Shown one piece after another: positions 1 to 5,856 of a stretch of DNA of 5,856 nt. The position numbers and the translations under genes were made by a program. Under the pieces are notes generated by a model. The model saw only the letters and a list, made by a program, of their open reading frames with translations, was not told the DNA's origin and searched no databases. The stretch comes from Bacteroidota bacterium. GTDB taxonomy: Bacteria; Bacteroidota; Ignavibacteria; Ignavibacteriales; Melioribacteraceae. The stretch is from NCBI GenBank assembly GCA_023381535.1, contig JAMCSN010000336.1, forward strand, positions 1 to 5,856. Direction: 5' to 3'. Every line of letters starts with the position of its first letter. Position 1 is the first letter of the stretch.

Positions 1-189
1 AATTACTTTACCAATATTGATGAACTGCATCTTTGCGGTATAAGTATTGATATACTCTCTTTGAATTTCCCTACCGGATATTTCCGGCAAAAAACGAATC
101 GAGAATAAAACTATGCAGTGAGCAACTATGCTGATGATAATTCCGGCAGTAAAGTTTTTGCGATATCTTTGTTGCCAATTCTCGAACAC
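1..189 (-). CDS. TonB-like energy transducer, N-terminal part only (runs off left edge)
   Basis: This minus-strand frame is open for 63 codons from a GTG at 187-189 to the window edge. A short cytoplasmic head (VFENWQQRYRKNF) is followed by one hydrophobic segment at about residues 14-34, then a polar region that should lie in the periplasm. The membrane segment contains S20 and H24 in an S-x3-H arrangement. That matches the Ser and His of the TonB transmembrane helix, which couples the ExbB/ExbD proton motor to outer-membrane receptors. An in-frame stop lies seven codons upstream of the GTG, no ATG or TTG comes between, and the next ATG (codon 54) falls after the membrane segment, so GTG is the likely start. 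GGGG lies about 6 bases upstream as a possible ribosome site. The proline-rich spacer and C-terminal TonB domain are outside the window. TolA or another single-pass inner-membrane protein remains possible. Confidence 0.65.
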   Translation of the reverse strand, partial: MFENWQQRYRKNFTAGIIISIVAHCIVLFSIRFLPEISGREIQREYINTYTAKMQFINIGKVI

Positions 190-293
190 TTCGTCCCCGC
201 AAGAAAAAAGTTAATTATTAGGTGAATGCGCGGCAATCACACTGCAAGCTAAGATTAAAAGTAAATTAATTCATCATATATTTCTATGAATAA

Positions 294-313
294 GAAACTG
301 TTGAAACAGTTTC
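294..313. repeat. 20-base near-perfect palindrome, candidate operator
   Basis: GAAACTGT at 294-301 pairs with ACAGTTTC at 306-313, and the inner T302/A305 also match, so 18 of 20 positions are symmetric. GTTGAAAC at 300-307 inside it recurs inverted as GTTTCAAC at 400-407. CAGTTTCA at its right edge recurs directly at 416-423. The position between two divergent starts suits a binding site for a dimeric regulator, but no regulator gene is in view. A terminator role is unlikely because the following T-run (325-330) is 11 bases away and no gene upstream on the plus strand would need it. Confidence 0.4.
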
Positions 314-333
314 ATTGTTGCGTATTTTTTGGG

Positions 334-382
334 AACCCCGCGACCCGTCTTGACTGCAGTCGGGCAGATTAATCGCTGGGTT
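334..382. repeat. G+C-rich imperfect inverted repeat, possible REP-like or leader hairpin
   Basis: AACCCCGCGA at 334-343 pairs with TCGCTGGGTT at 373-382 in 9 of 10 positions, the mismatch being C339 with T377. Stacked directly inside the left arm, CCCG at 344-347 can pair with CGGG at 361-364, leaving bases 365-372 as a one-sided bulge. The apical region contains the perfect palindrome GACTGCAGTC at 352-361. Base composition is sharply richer in G+C than the flanks. This could be a dispersed intergenic repeat or a structured leader of the dehydrogenase transcript; the sequence alone does not decide. Confidence 0.45.
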
Positions 383-478
383 TATAAAAGTGATTGATCG
401 TTTCAACCGTTTAATCAGTTTCAGAAGTATATTTGTACACTACTTTGATAATTTCGAAATAATAAAAAAGGCAATTAA

Positions 479-1276
479 ATGACAATGAAAGAAAAATACG
501 GCGACTGGGCACTTATTACTGGCGCATCCTCCGGTATCGGTGAAGAGTTTGTCAGGAGACTCGCGAAAGAGAAAATAAATTTGATTCTTGTTGCCAGAAG
601 AAAAGAACGGCTGGAAAAACTTTCTGCGGAGTTAAGCAAGGCGTACTCTATTGAAACTGTGGTAGCGCCGGTTGATTTATTGCAAGATGATTTTTTGACG
701 GCACTGAAAGAAAAAGTAGGCAAAAGGGAAGTTGGAATTCTAATCAACAATGCCGGCTTTGGCTCCAACGGAGAATTTATCAACGCGGATGCCGACCATG
801 AAACAAAAATGGTAAAAGTGAATTGCGTAGCGCCGACAATTTTAACTCATCATTTTGTGCCGCAAATGGTTGAAAGAAAAAGAGGAGCGGTAATTTTTCT
901 TGGAAGTTTAGTTGCGTTTCAGCCGGCACCATTCATGGCAACTTACTCAGCTACTAAAGTTTTCAACGCTTATCTCGGAGAATCCCTTTGGTATGAATTA
1001 CGAAAACATAACATCGATGTGCTTTCACTGAATCCCGGCGGCACTGAAACAGAATTTCACAGAATCGCGAATTCGGCAACCGGTCCCGTGCCTAGAACGG
1101 CGGAACAAGTTGTTGCGACAGCATTGAGCGCGTTAGGCAAGAAACCTAGTGTGGTGGATGGATTTTACAACAAAGCGCTTTCGGTTTCGTCAAAGTTCTC
1201 AACAAGAAAATTAACCGTTATCATTTCCGGATGGATTACATCGGCATTGTACAGCAAGAAGACCGCTAAGAGCTAA
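479..1276 (+). CDS. Classical short-chain dehydrogenase/reductase (SDR), probably NADP(H)-dependent
   Basis: A complete 265-residue oxidoreductase of typical classical-SDR length, expected to be cytosolic. The Rossmann fold carries TGASSGIG at residues 14-21 for dinucleotide binding, and the basic pair R40-R41 after the second strand suggests NADP(H) preference. D66 lies in the adenine-ring motif and NNAG is at 90-93. The catalytic tetrad is complete: N115, S143, Y156 and K160 (YSATK). PGGTET follows at 186-191. The sequence most resembles the DltE/YqjQ-like branch (COG0300), whose substrates vary widely, so the substrate cannot be assigned. An in-frame TAA at 476-478 directly precedes the ATG at 479. 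AAAAAGG at 465-471, 7 bases before it, favours this ATG over the one at 485. The last four bases overlap the convergent permease gene, and no separate terminator is visible. Confidence 0.93.
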   Translation: MTMKEKYGDWALITGASSGIGEEFVRRLAKEKINLILVARRKERLEKLSAELSKAYSIETVVAPVDLLQDDFLTALKEKVGKREVGILINNAGFGSNGEFINADADHETKMVKVNCVAPTILTHHFVPQMVERKRGAVIFLGSLVAFQPAPFMATYSATKVFNAYLGESLWYELRKHNIDVLSLNPGGTETEFHRIANSATGPVPRTAEQVVATALSALGKKPSVVDGFYNKALSVSSKFSTRKLTVIISGWITSALYSKKTAKS

Positions 1277-2961
1277 AAATCTTTCAGCAGTGATTTGTAC
1301 GCCATCTTTTGAAATACCGCGACAATAATCAGTGATGCAACCGAAATCGGAATTAAAAGCCAGAAGAATTGACCGAATGAAAGTGGTTTCAAAACCGTTA
1401 CGGCGAGAAACAACTCACTTAATGGTTTGAACACAATCACGATAAGAAAAACGATGTAGAGAACGCTCAAGAGGAAAGAAAGCGTTGCGCCTTGCGACGA
1501 AGACAGCCTGATGGCGTTTTTCTCCTTGTAGTTTGCGAACAAACCGCCCATTCCAAAGTTAATTGAAATTATACTTAACGCAGCAAGAATCGTTGTCAGC
1601 AGCGCAAACGACGTTACGAGTAATCCGAATTTCAGATTGGTGATAACTCCGAGTGAAATGCTGATGAAAATAATTATCGTTCCGATGACGGAAATTTTCT
1701 TCTTCAACAGAAACTTGGTGTTGACCGGAGCGGATTTTATTTTCCAAAATGCCAATCCTTCAAGACTGATTAACGGGAAAATAAATCTTAAAGAAAGTGT
1801 CGTAACCAAAAGCAGATTGAAAGTGAATGTCGCGAGGTAAATGACTGTCTGTAGATAAAAATTTCCGGTTCCGATGAATTCCGTTCGTGCGACGTTCGCA
1901 ACAAAAATTATTATCAGAAAAAGAAGAACAAGAAAATGAATTACTTGTGTCGGTTCTCTGAGGAAAACCAAAACGTCGCGTTTTATTATCGATTCTGTCT
2001 GTGGCAAGAACCATGATTTTTTACCGAACGAGACCAGCTGATTTATTTTGCCGGACGCCAATTGTTTTTTCGTTTTAACATTTTGATTTGCAAGCCAGTT
2101 CGATAAGTACCATCTGTTTCCCAAAAACATTACCGAGACAAATAGAATAAACGAAAAAGCGAACTGCATCAATGTAAGTTTCCACGCACCGCCAAGATTT
2201 CCGGTGATAATGTTGTATCCGGTTTGCGACAGCCAATGATTCGGAAGAAAGGTGAGTATTGGTGAAATTAGTTCGCCGTAGTATCGGTCTCTATCAACAG
2301 CAAAGCCGAGTTTAATTACCGTATTAACGAGCGTGCCGGGGGAATTGACTGCGAAGAAAATTAAAATGACTGCTGAATAAGCGATTGCCAGACTGTAAAC
2401 AATTTTTCTCCATCCGAAACGGTGCGAAAGACGCACGAGAATCAAAAGGACAATGACGCCGAGCGCACTTGCGCTGAAAATGAAAAAGAAATAATCGGCA
2501 GCGAGTAAAATGAACTGGGGCGGGCTGAGTTTAAAATAATATGCGTAACCGATTAATGATGCGTATAAAATCAAAAGCAGCGTGGATGAACTGTAGAAAA
2601 AATTATCCAAATATTTTATGAAAAATATTTTGGTAGGGGAAACCGGCTTTGTTAAGAAAAAACTCACCTCGCTGGATTTGTAGAGCGTGGAATATGCGAC
2701 GATTATGTTTCCCACATTTACCGACAAGAAGAAAATGAAGAGAGTAATCGAAATGAATTCGTGGAAAAGAAAAAGCCCAAGTTTGATTCGAACAAGAAGA
2801 AACCAGATAAAGCGCTGGGCAAAAAGAAATGCGCCGATTGCAAATGCTGCGTAGGTTAATCCGCTGGCAAGATTTTTTACTGTGTTGGCAAGCGTAATCT
2901 TGGATTCGAGACGGAGAAAAATTAAGAGCTTGTGCTTAAGTATGTGAATAATCTGATTCAT
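1273..2961 (-). CDS. ABC exporter permease with about 12 membrane segments
   Basis: A 562-residue, very hydrophobic inner-membrane protein, the likely partner of the ABC ATPase just upstream. Hydrophobic segments lie near residues 33-56, 64-90, 118-140, 150-176, 186-204, 263-281, 340-357, 368-390, 424-440, 444-468, 492-511 and 533-550. A basic loop at about 284-330 is probably cytoplasmic. The halves look related: ILKHKLLIFLR (7-17) matches IIKRDVLVFLR (325-335), and PVSPTK (106-111) matches PVNTK (412-416). The protein therefore resembles two fused ABC-2-type halves, possibly like the ABC_tran_2 permease family (PF16949), a name given from memory. There is no signal peptide or nucleotide-binding domain. 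The ATG overlaps the ATPase end by 26 bases, implying translational coupling, and no other in-frame ATG occurs before codon 265. Substrate unknown. Confidence 0.85.
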   Translation of the reverse strand: MNQIIHILKHKLLIFLRLESKITLANTVKNLASGLTYAAFAIGAFLFAQRFIWFLLVRIKLGLFLFHEFISITLFIFFLSVNVGNIIVAYSTLYKSSEVSFFLTKPVSPTKIFFIKYLDNFFYSSSTLLLILYASLIGYAYYFKLSPPQFILLAADYFFFIFSASALGVIVLLILVRLSHRFGWRKIVYSLAIAYSAVILIFFAVNSPGTLVNTVIKLGFAVDRDRYYGELISPILTFLPNHWLSQTGYNIITGNLGGAWKLTLMQFAFSFILFVSVMFLGNRWYLSNWLANQNVKTKKQLASGKINQLVSFGKKSWFLPQTESIIKRDVLVFLREPTQVIHFLVLLFLIIIFVANVARTEFIGTGNFYLQTVIYLATFTFNLLLVTTLSLRFIFPLISLEGLAFWKIKSAPVNTKFLLKKKISVIGTIIIFISISLGVITNLKFGLLVTSFALLTTILAALSIISINFGMGGLFANYKEKNAIRLSSSQGATLSFLLSVLYIVFLIVIVFKPLSELFLAVTVLKPLSFGQFFWLLIPISVASLIIVAVFQKMAYKSLLKDF

Positions 2962-3682
2962 TTTCTTCGGTCAGTTCGATAAATATTTTCTCAAGGTTCC
3001 GGTTGTGCTCTTGTTTCATCCTTAAAAGCGTTTCTATTGTACCGTCGAAAATAATATTGCCGTTGTTTATGATTCCCACATGTGTGCATATCTCTTCAAC
3101 AACATTCAAACTGTGCGTTGACATGAAAATAGTTAGACCTTCACTGACTTTATCTTTGAGCAGTTTTTTTACAACGAAAGCGCTTTGAGGATCAAGACCA
3201 ATCATCGGCTCATCAATAATTAAAAGTTTCGGGTTATGCAGAAATGCCGATGCAATTACAATTCTTTGTTTCATTCCTTGAGAATATTCTTCGGTGCGTT
3301 TGTCAATCCAATCGCCGATTTTAAGCTGACGTGTTAGCTCATCGATTTCCTTTGTTAGCTTTTCTTTCGTAATGTTGAACAATCCGCCGCTGAAGTAAAG
3401 ATATTCTCGACCGGTGAGCTTATCGTAAAGGTACGGCTGATCGGGTATGTAGCCGATTTTCATTTTGGATTCGAGCGGACGATGCAGAATGTTTTCGCCG
3501 CCGAGAAAAATATTTCCTGAAGTCGGCGCAAGCAGTCCTGTAATCATTTTTATTGTAGTTGTTTTACCGGCGCCGTTCGGACCTAGAAACCCGTAAAGTT
3601 GCCCCACTGCAATTTTAAGATTGATTTTATTGACGGCGGTAAAATCGCCGAATCGTTTTTCCAAGTTCGCGAGTTCAAGCAT
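2936..3682 (-). CDS. ABC exporter ATP-binding subunit
   Basis: A complete 248-residue cytosolic nucleotide-binding subunit that should dimerise and drive the permease encoded next. All motifs are present in order: Walker A GPNGAGKTT at 34-42, Q-loop Q82, signature YSQGMKQR at 133-140 (a common exporter variant of LSGGQ), Walker B LLIIDEP at 153-159 with catalytic E158, D-loop GLD at 162-164, and switch H190 in STHS. Length and motif style fit CcmA/EcsA-type subunits of ABC-2 exporters, not importers. The start is firm because an in-frame TAA lies two codons upstream. No Shine-Dalgarno is seen; the 20-base gap after the AAA+ stop is instead pyrimidine-rich on the coding strand. The gene lies between the AAA+ gene and the permease, so the three are probably co-transcribed. 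The exported substrate cannot be inferred. Confidence 0.93.
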   Translation of the reverse strand: MLELANLEKRFGDFTAVNKINLKIAVGQLYGFLGPNGAGKTTTIKMITGLLAPTSGNIFLGGENILHRPLESKMKIGYIPDQPYLYDKLTGREYLYFSGGLFNITKEKLTKEIDELTRQLKIGDWIDKRTEEYSQGMKQRIVIASAFLHNPKLLIIDEPMIGLDPQSAFVVKKLLKDKVSEGLTIFMSTHSLNVVEEICTHVGIINNGNIIFDGTIETLLRMKQEHNRNLEKIFIELTEENESDYSHT

Positions 3683-3702
3683 AATTTAGAAGAGGAGAAG
3701 AA

Positions 3703-5856
3703 TTATAAATTTATTTTTTCAACGTCTTCCAACGTTATTGTAGTGAGGTCAACATCATTTTGTTCGTACATATTGAAAATTCTTTCTTCTTGGTTTGTAA
3801 CAGCAGCATAGAATAAATGCTTTGCCAATACAACGTTATTCAAATGTTCTTTTTTGGATGTGGAGAGTTTTGAAAATAAATCCAGTAGTTCTTGCAAAGC
3901 ACCTTCGTCCAAGCAATAGCCCTTTTTCTCTGCGATGTTAGATGCGATTCCAAGCATCTCACGCGGTGTAAAATCTTCAAAATAAAAATGGTTAGGAAGC
4001 TTTGCCTTAATTGATGAATCGGCTTTGAAGATTAATTCTATTTCGCTTTTAGTACCGGACAAAACAAGTATGAATTTATTTCTGTAATCGTACAACCTTT
4101 TGAAGATTGTATCAACGGCTTCCTTGCCGAATGAGTTGTCGTCAAAAAGTGTTTTTGCGTCTTTGACAAATAAAATTCCGCCGAAAGCCTGCTGAATCAC
4201 TTTGTCGGTTTTAATTTCAGTCTGTCCTGGATAACCGCCTATCAGATCATGGCGTTCGACCTCAACAACTTGTTCTTTCTTAAGCACGCCAAGTTCTTTA
4301 AGAATTTTTGCCAGAATATTAACTACGGTTCGTTTGCCCACTCCTTCATTGCCTATAAAGATGGAATTTAAATTTCGCTCTACGGAATGCAATCCTTTTT
4401 CTTTTTTTAACTGGGATATTTTGAAGAAGCTTATCAGCTTGTAGATTTCTTTTTTTACATCTTCGAGACCGATTAATTTGTTCAGTTCATTTATGTGCTC
4501 TTGAAGAATGAGCGGATCGCCTTTCACTTCAAACTGTTTGGCTTCAATCTCTTGCGTGAGAACTTCAGATATGTCGGTTCCTTCAACAGTGTAGTGCTTT
4601 TCTTCTGTTCTTTCGGTTGAAGGCAAATCGGAGAGACGCAGCAGCATTTTTTGTTTTACCGCTTCAAGAATGTTGCGTACGATTCTAGCGTTCCCGAATT
4701 TCTTATCGCGGTTCTTGAACAAATCTTCAAAGTGTTTGAATAATTTCTCTTCGGCGCTTCCTGATAAAACTTTTTTGTCTCTTGCAAGAGAACGTTTTGC
4801 AATCTCCATCAATTCCAGAGGAGAGTAGTCTTCGAAGAAAAATGATTTGCTGAACCGCGACTGCATACCGGGATTACTTGCGACGAAACGGTTCATCTCA
4901 TCGGTGTATCCGGCGGCAATCACGATGAACTTGCCGCGGTCGTCTTCCATTCTTTTCAGAAGTATATCAATCGCTTCTTTGCCGAAATCATTTCCTGAAT
5001 CGCCGGATTTAACAAGCGCGTACGCTTCATCGAGGAAAAGCATTCCGCCAATCGACTTGTCAATTATCGCGGTTGTTTTTTCAGCTGTCTGTCCAACGTA
5101 ACCGGCAACCAAACCTTGTCGGTCCGTTTCAACCAAATGTCCTTTGTGAAGGATTCCCAATGCAGAATAAATTTTTCCGTAGATCCTTGCAACCGTTGTT
5201 TTTCCAGTACCGGGATTGCCTAAAAACAAAATGTGTTCTGTGAATATTTTTTTTATGTCTTCGCCCTGCTCGTCTAAATAACGGGCAAGTTTTACCATTT
5301 CGTCAATCTGTTTCTTGATCGCTGACAAGCCGACAAGTTTTTGTAGTTCATCAAGAGCTTCTTTCAACGCTTCTTCGTTAATCGGAATCTTTACTTGTTG
5401 TGTTCCGGTTTTGACGTGAGCGCGTTCAACCGCATCCTTGTTGAAAGTAGTTAGAAATTCTTTCGTCCTTTTTTCTTCCGGCAGTTCTAGATACAATTTA
5501 CTGAGAGTGATTTTCAAATCTTCGAAAAGTTTTTTCGCGATGCGCGCATTACCAAACGATTTATCCCGTCCTCTGTATAAGGAAACAAGTTCCTTCTTAA
5601 TTATTTCTTCGGCTTCTTCGCTTACTTTATATTCTTCTTTCAAAAGCTGCAATTTGAAAATTGCCAGCAACTCATCCGGCGTGTAATCTTCAAAAACAAA
5701 TGTATGATTGAATCTGGATTTTAACCCAGGATTGGAAGTGAGGAATGAATTCATTTCTTCCGGATAACCGGCAACGATAACAACGAATTCACCTTTGCGG
5801 TCTTCCATGCGCTTGAGAAGTATGTCGATTGCTTCTTGACCGAAATCTTGACTGCC
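3703..5856 (-). CDS. Tandem CbxX/CfxQ-type AAA+ ATPase, at least three modules, 5' end beyond window
   Basis: The frame stays open to the right edge, giving 717 visible residues (residue 1 is the codon at 5854-5856). The ATG at 5806-5808 lies within a conserved helix and is not the start. Module 1 shows only its C-terminal part, with sensor 1 (24-35), arginine finger R48 in NPGLKSRF, and sensor 2 GNAR with R105. Module 2 (about 161-425) is complete: Walker A GNPGTGKTT 213-221, pore loop with Y253 in GYVGQT, Walker B D276/E277, sensor 1 310-321, R334 and R391. Module 3 (about 450-717) is degenerate and described separately. The pore-loop and Walker B style match CbbX, SpoVK and the EccA ATPase domain, a family that remodels protein complexes in the cytosol. 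It is the first visible gene of the apparent operon with the ABC exporter. Its partner protein is unknown. Confidence 0.88.
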   Translation of the reverse strand, partial: GSQDFGQEAIDILLKRMEDRKGEFVVIVAGYPEEMNSFLTSNPGLKSRFNHTFVFEDYTPDELLAIFKLQLLKEEYKVSEEAEEIIKKELVSLYRGRDKSFGNARIAKKLFEDLKITLSKLYLELPEEKRTKEFLTTFNKDAVERAHVKTGTQQVKIPINEEALKEALDELQKLVGLSAIKKQIDEMVKLARYLDEQGEDIKKIFTEHILFLGNPGTGKTTVARIYGKIYSALGILHKGHLVETDRQGLVAGYVGQTAEKTTAIIDKSIGGMLFLDEAYALVKSGDSGNDFGKEAIDILLKRMEDDRGKFIVIAAGYTDEMNRFVASNPGMQSRFSKSFFFEDYSPLELMEIAKRSLARDKKVLSGSAEEKLFKHFEDLFKNRDKKFGNARIVRNILEAVKQKMLLRLSDLPSTERTEEKHYTVEGTDISEVLTQEIEAKQFEVKGDPLILQEHINELNKLIGLEDVKKEIYKLISFFKISQLKKEKGLHSVERNLNSIFIGNEGVGKRTVVNILAKILKELGVLKKEQVVEVERHDLIGGYPGQTEIKTDKVIQQAFGGILFVKDAKTLFDDNSFGKEAVDTIFKRLYDYRNKFILVLSGTKSEIELIFKADSSIKAKLPNHFYFEDFTPREMLGIASNIAEKKGYCLDEGALQELLDLFSKLSTSKKEHLNNVVLAKHLFYAAVTNQEERIFNMYEQNDVDLTTITLEDVEKINL
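3706..4509 (-). other. Third AAA+ module, apparent pseudo-ATPase
   Basis: Aligned to module 2, the catalytic positions are changed. Walker A reads GNEGVGKRT (4327-4353), keeping the Lys but replacing the Ser/Thr with Arg. Walker B reads GGILFVKDA (4156-4182), with DE replaced by KD. The arginine-finger position is Lys (codon 4000-4002), and the sensor-2 Arg is Val (codon 3829-3831). In contrast, HDLIGGYPGQT, the pore-loop segment, and the surrounding secondary-structure pattern are well kept. The frame is intact with no stop or frameshift, so this looks like a maintained structural or regulatory module and not decay. Loss of hydrolysis is inferred from known AAA+ mechanism. Confidence 0.8.
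3706..5856 (-). repeat. Tandem repeat of AAA+ modules, period about 855-867 bases
   Basis: Three copies of the AAA+ module lie in direct order in one gene: about 5416-5856 (truncated by the window edge), about 4594-5373, and about 3706-4509. Corresponding protein motifs are 286 residues apart between modules 1 and 2 and 285-289 apart between modules 2 and 3. Similarity is still visible in DNA: TCTTCCAT and the following bases at 5801-5848 match 4943-4990 at most positions, an offset of 858 bases. Module 3 is clearly more diverged. Each copy ends in a similar short strand-turn segment (TTFNKDAVERA, TVEGTDISEVL, TTITLEDVEKI). Confidence 0.8.

Larger units (their letters stand above)
190..478. 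other. Divergent intergenic region between the TonB-like gene and the dehydrogenase
   Basis: These 289 bases must hold the promoters of both divergent genes. I found no open frame of useful length with a start on either strand. The region is A+T-rich except for a G+C-rich island at about 331-380. It contains two inverted repeats, listed separately, and CAGTTTCA occurs at both 307-314 and 416-423. For the dehydrogenase, TTTGATAAT at 444-452 lies 26 bases before the start and could serve as a -10 type element, but no convincing -35 partner sits at the usual distance. No clear promoter for the TonB-like gene was recognised. Confidence 0.6.

Noticed and set aside
74..87. Small hairpin CCGGA-TATT-TCCGG
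   Set aside because: It lies inside the TonB-like coding frame and is followed by A residues, not T, on the plus strand. On the minus strand the T-run precedes it, so it is not a terminator in either direction.
350..388. TTGACT (350-355) with TATAAA (383-388) as a promoter for the dehydrogenase
   Set aside because: The spacer is 27 bases, far from the usual 16-18, and TTGACT lies within the inverted repeat.
475..783. Open frame on the minus strand opposite the dehydrogenase start
   Set aside because: It lies almost entirely antisense to the well-supported N-terminal Rossmann region, and its serine-rich translation has no recognisable motif.
1559..2014. Short open frames on both strands within the permease gene
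   Set aside because: They overlap the permease in other frames, show no domain-like pattern, and the permease frame explains the region fully.
3599..3811. Plus-strand open frame spanning the AAA+/ABC junction, with a purine-rich AGAGGAGAAG near 3690
   Set aside because: The ribosome-site-like purines sit inside the frame, not before its start. The frame overlaps the ends of two well-supported minus-strand genes and has no recognisable domain.
4847..5686. Plus-strand open frames at 4847-5101 and 5438-5686
   Set aside because: They are antisense to conserved AAA+ modules; similar shadows arise from the repeated module sequence and their translations are low-complexity.
5806..5808. ATG as the start of the AAA+ protein
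   Set aside because: The upstream codons stay open to the window edge and encode residues conserved with module 2, so this Met is internal.

Overview
The window looks like a piece of chromosome from a Gram-negative bacterium with moderately low G+C (roughly 40 percent by eye). The start of a TonB-type protein at the left edge implies an outer membrane. Weak or absent Shine-Dalgarno sequences in front of most starts would fit the Bacteroidota/Chlorobiota/Ignavibacteriota neighbourhood, but this placement is an inference and no single gene fixes the taxon. I see no rRNA, tRNA, CRISPR array, insertion sequence or phage gene.

Layout from left to right. (1) Positions 1-189, minus strand: the first 63 codons of a TonB-like energy transducer that begins with GTG and runs off the left edge. 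This gene was found by reading the edge directly. (2) Positions 190-478: a 289-base divergent intergenic region. It holds an 18-of-20-base palindrome and a separate G+C-rich imperfect inverted repeat of 49 bases. (3) Positions 479-1276, plus strand: a complete classical short-chain dehydrogenase/reductase. (4) Positions 1273-5856, minus strand: three genes packed as one apparent operon. In transcription order these are a large multi-module CbxX/CfxQ-type AAA+ ATPase (5' end beyond the right edge), an ABC exporter ATPase starting 20 bases after the AAA+ stop, and a polytopic ABC permease whose start overlaps the ATPase end by 26 bases. The permease and the dehydrogenase converge, and their stop codons overlap in a 4-base CTAA.

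The ABC ATPase and permease should form one exporter, because the ATPase has every catalytic motif and the permease has about 12 membrane segments in two related halves. The AAA+ protein carries at least three tandem modules of about 285-289 residues. The visible end of the first module and the complete second module look catalytically intact. The third keeps the fold and the pore-loop motif but has lost the Walker A Ser/Thr, Walker B acidic pair, arginine finger and sensor-2 arginine. A tandem AAA+ machine ending in an apparent pseudo-ATPase and co-transcribed with an ABC exporter is the most interesting feature here. Its substrate and the reason for the coupling cannot be read from the sequence.
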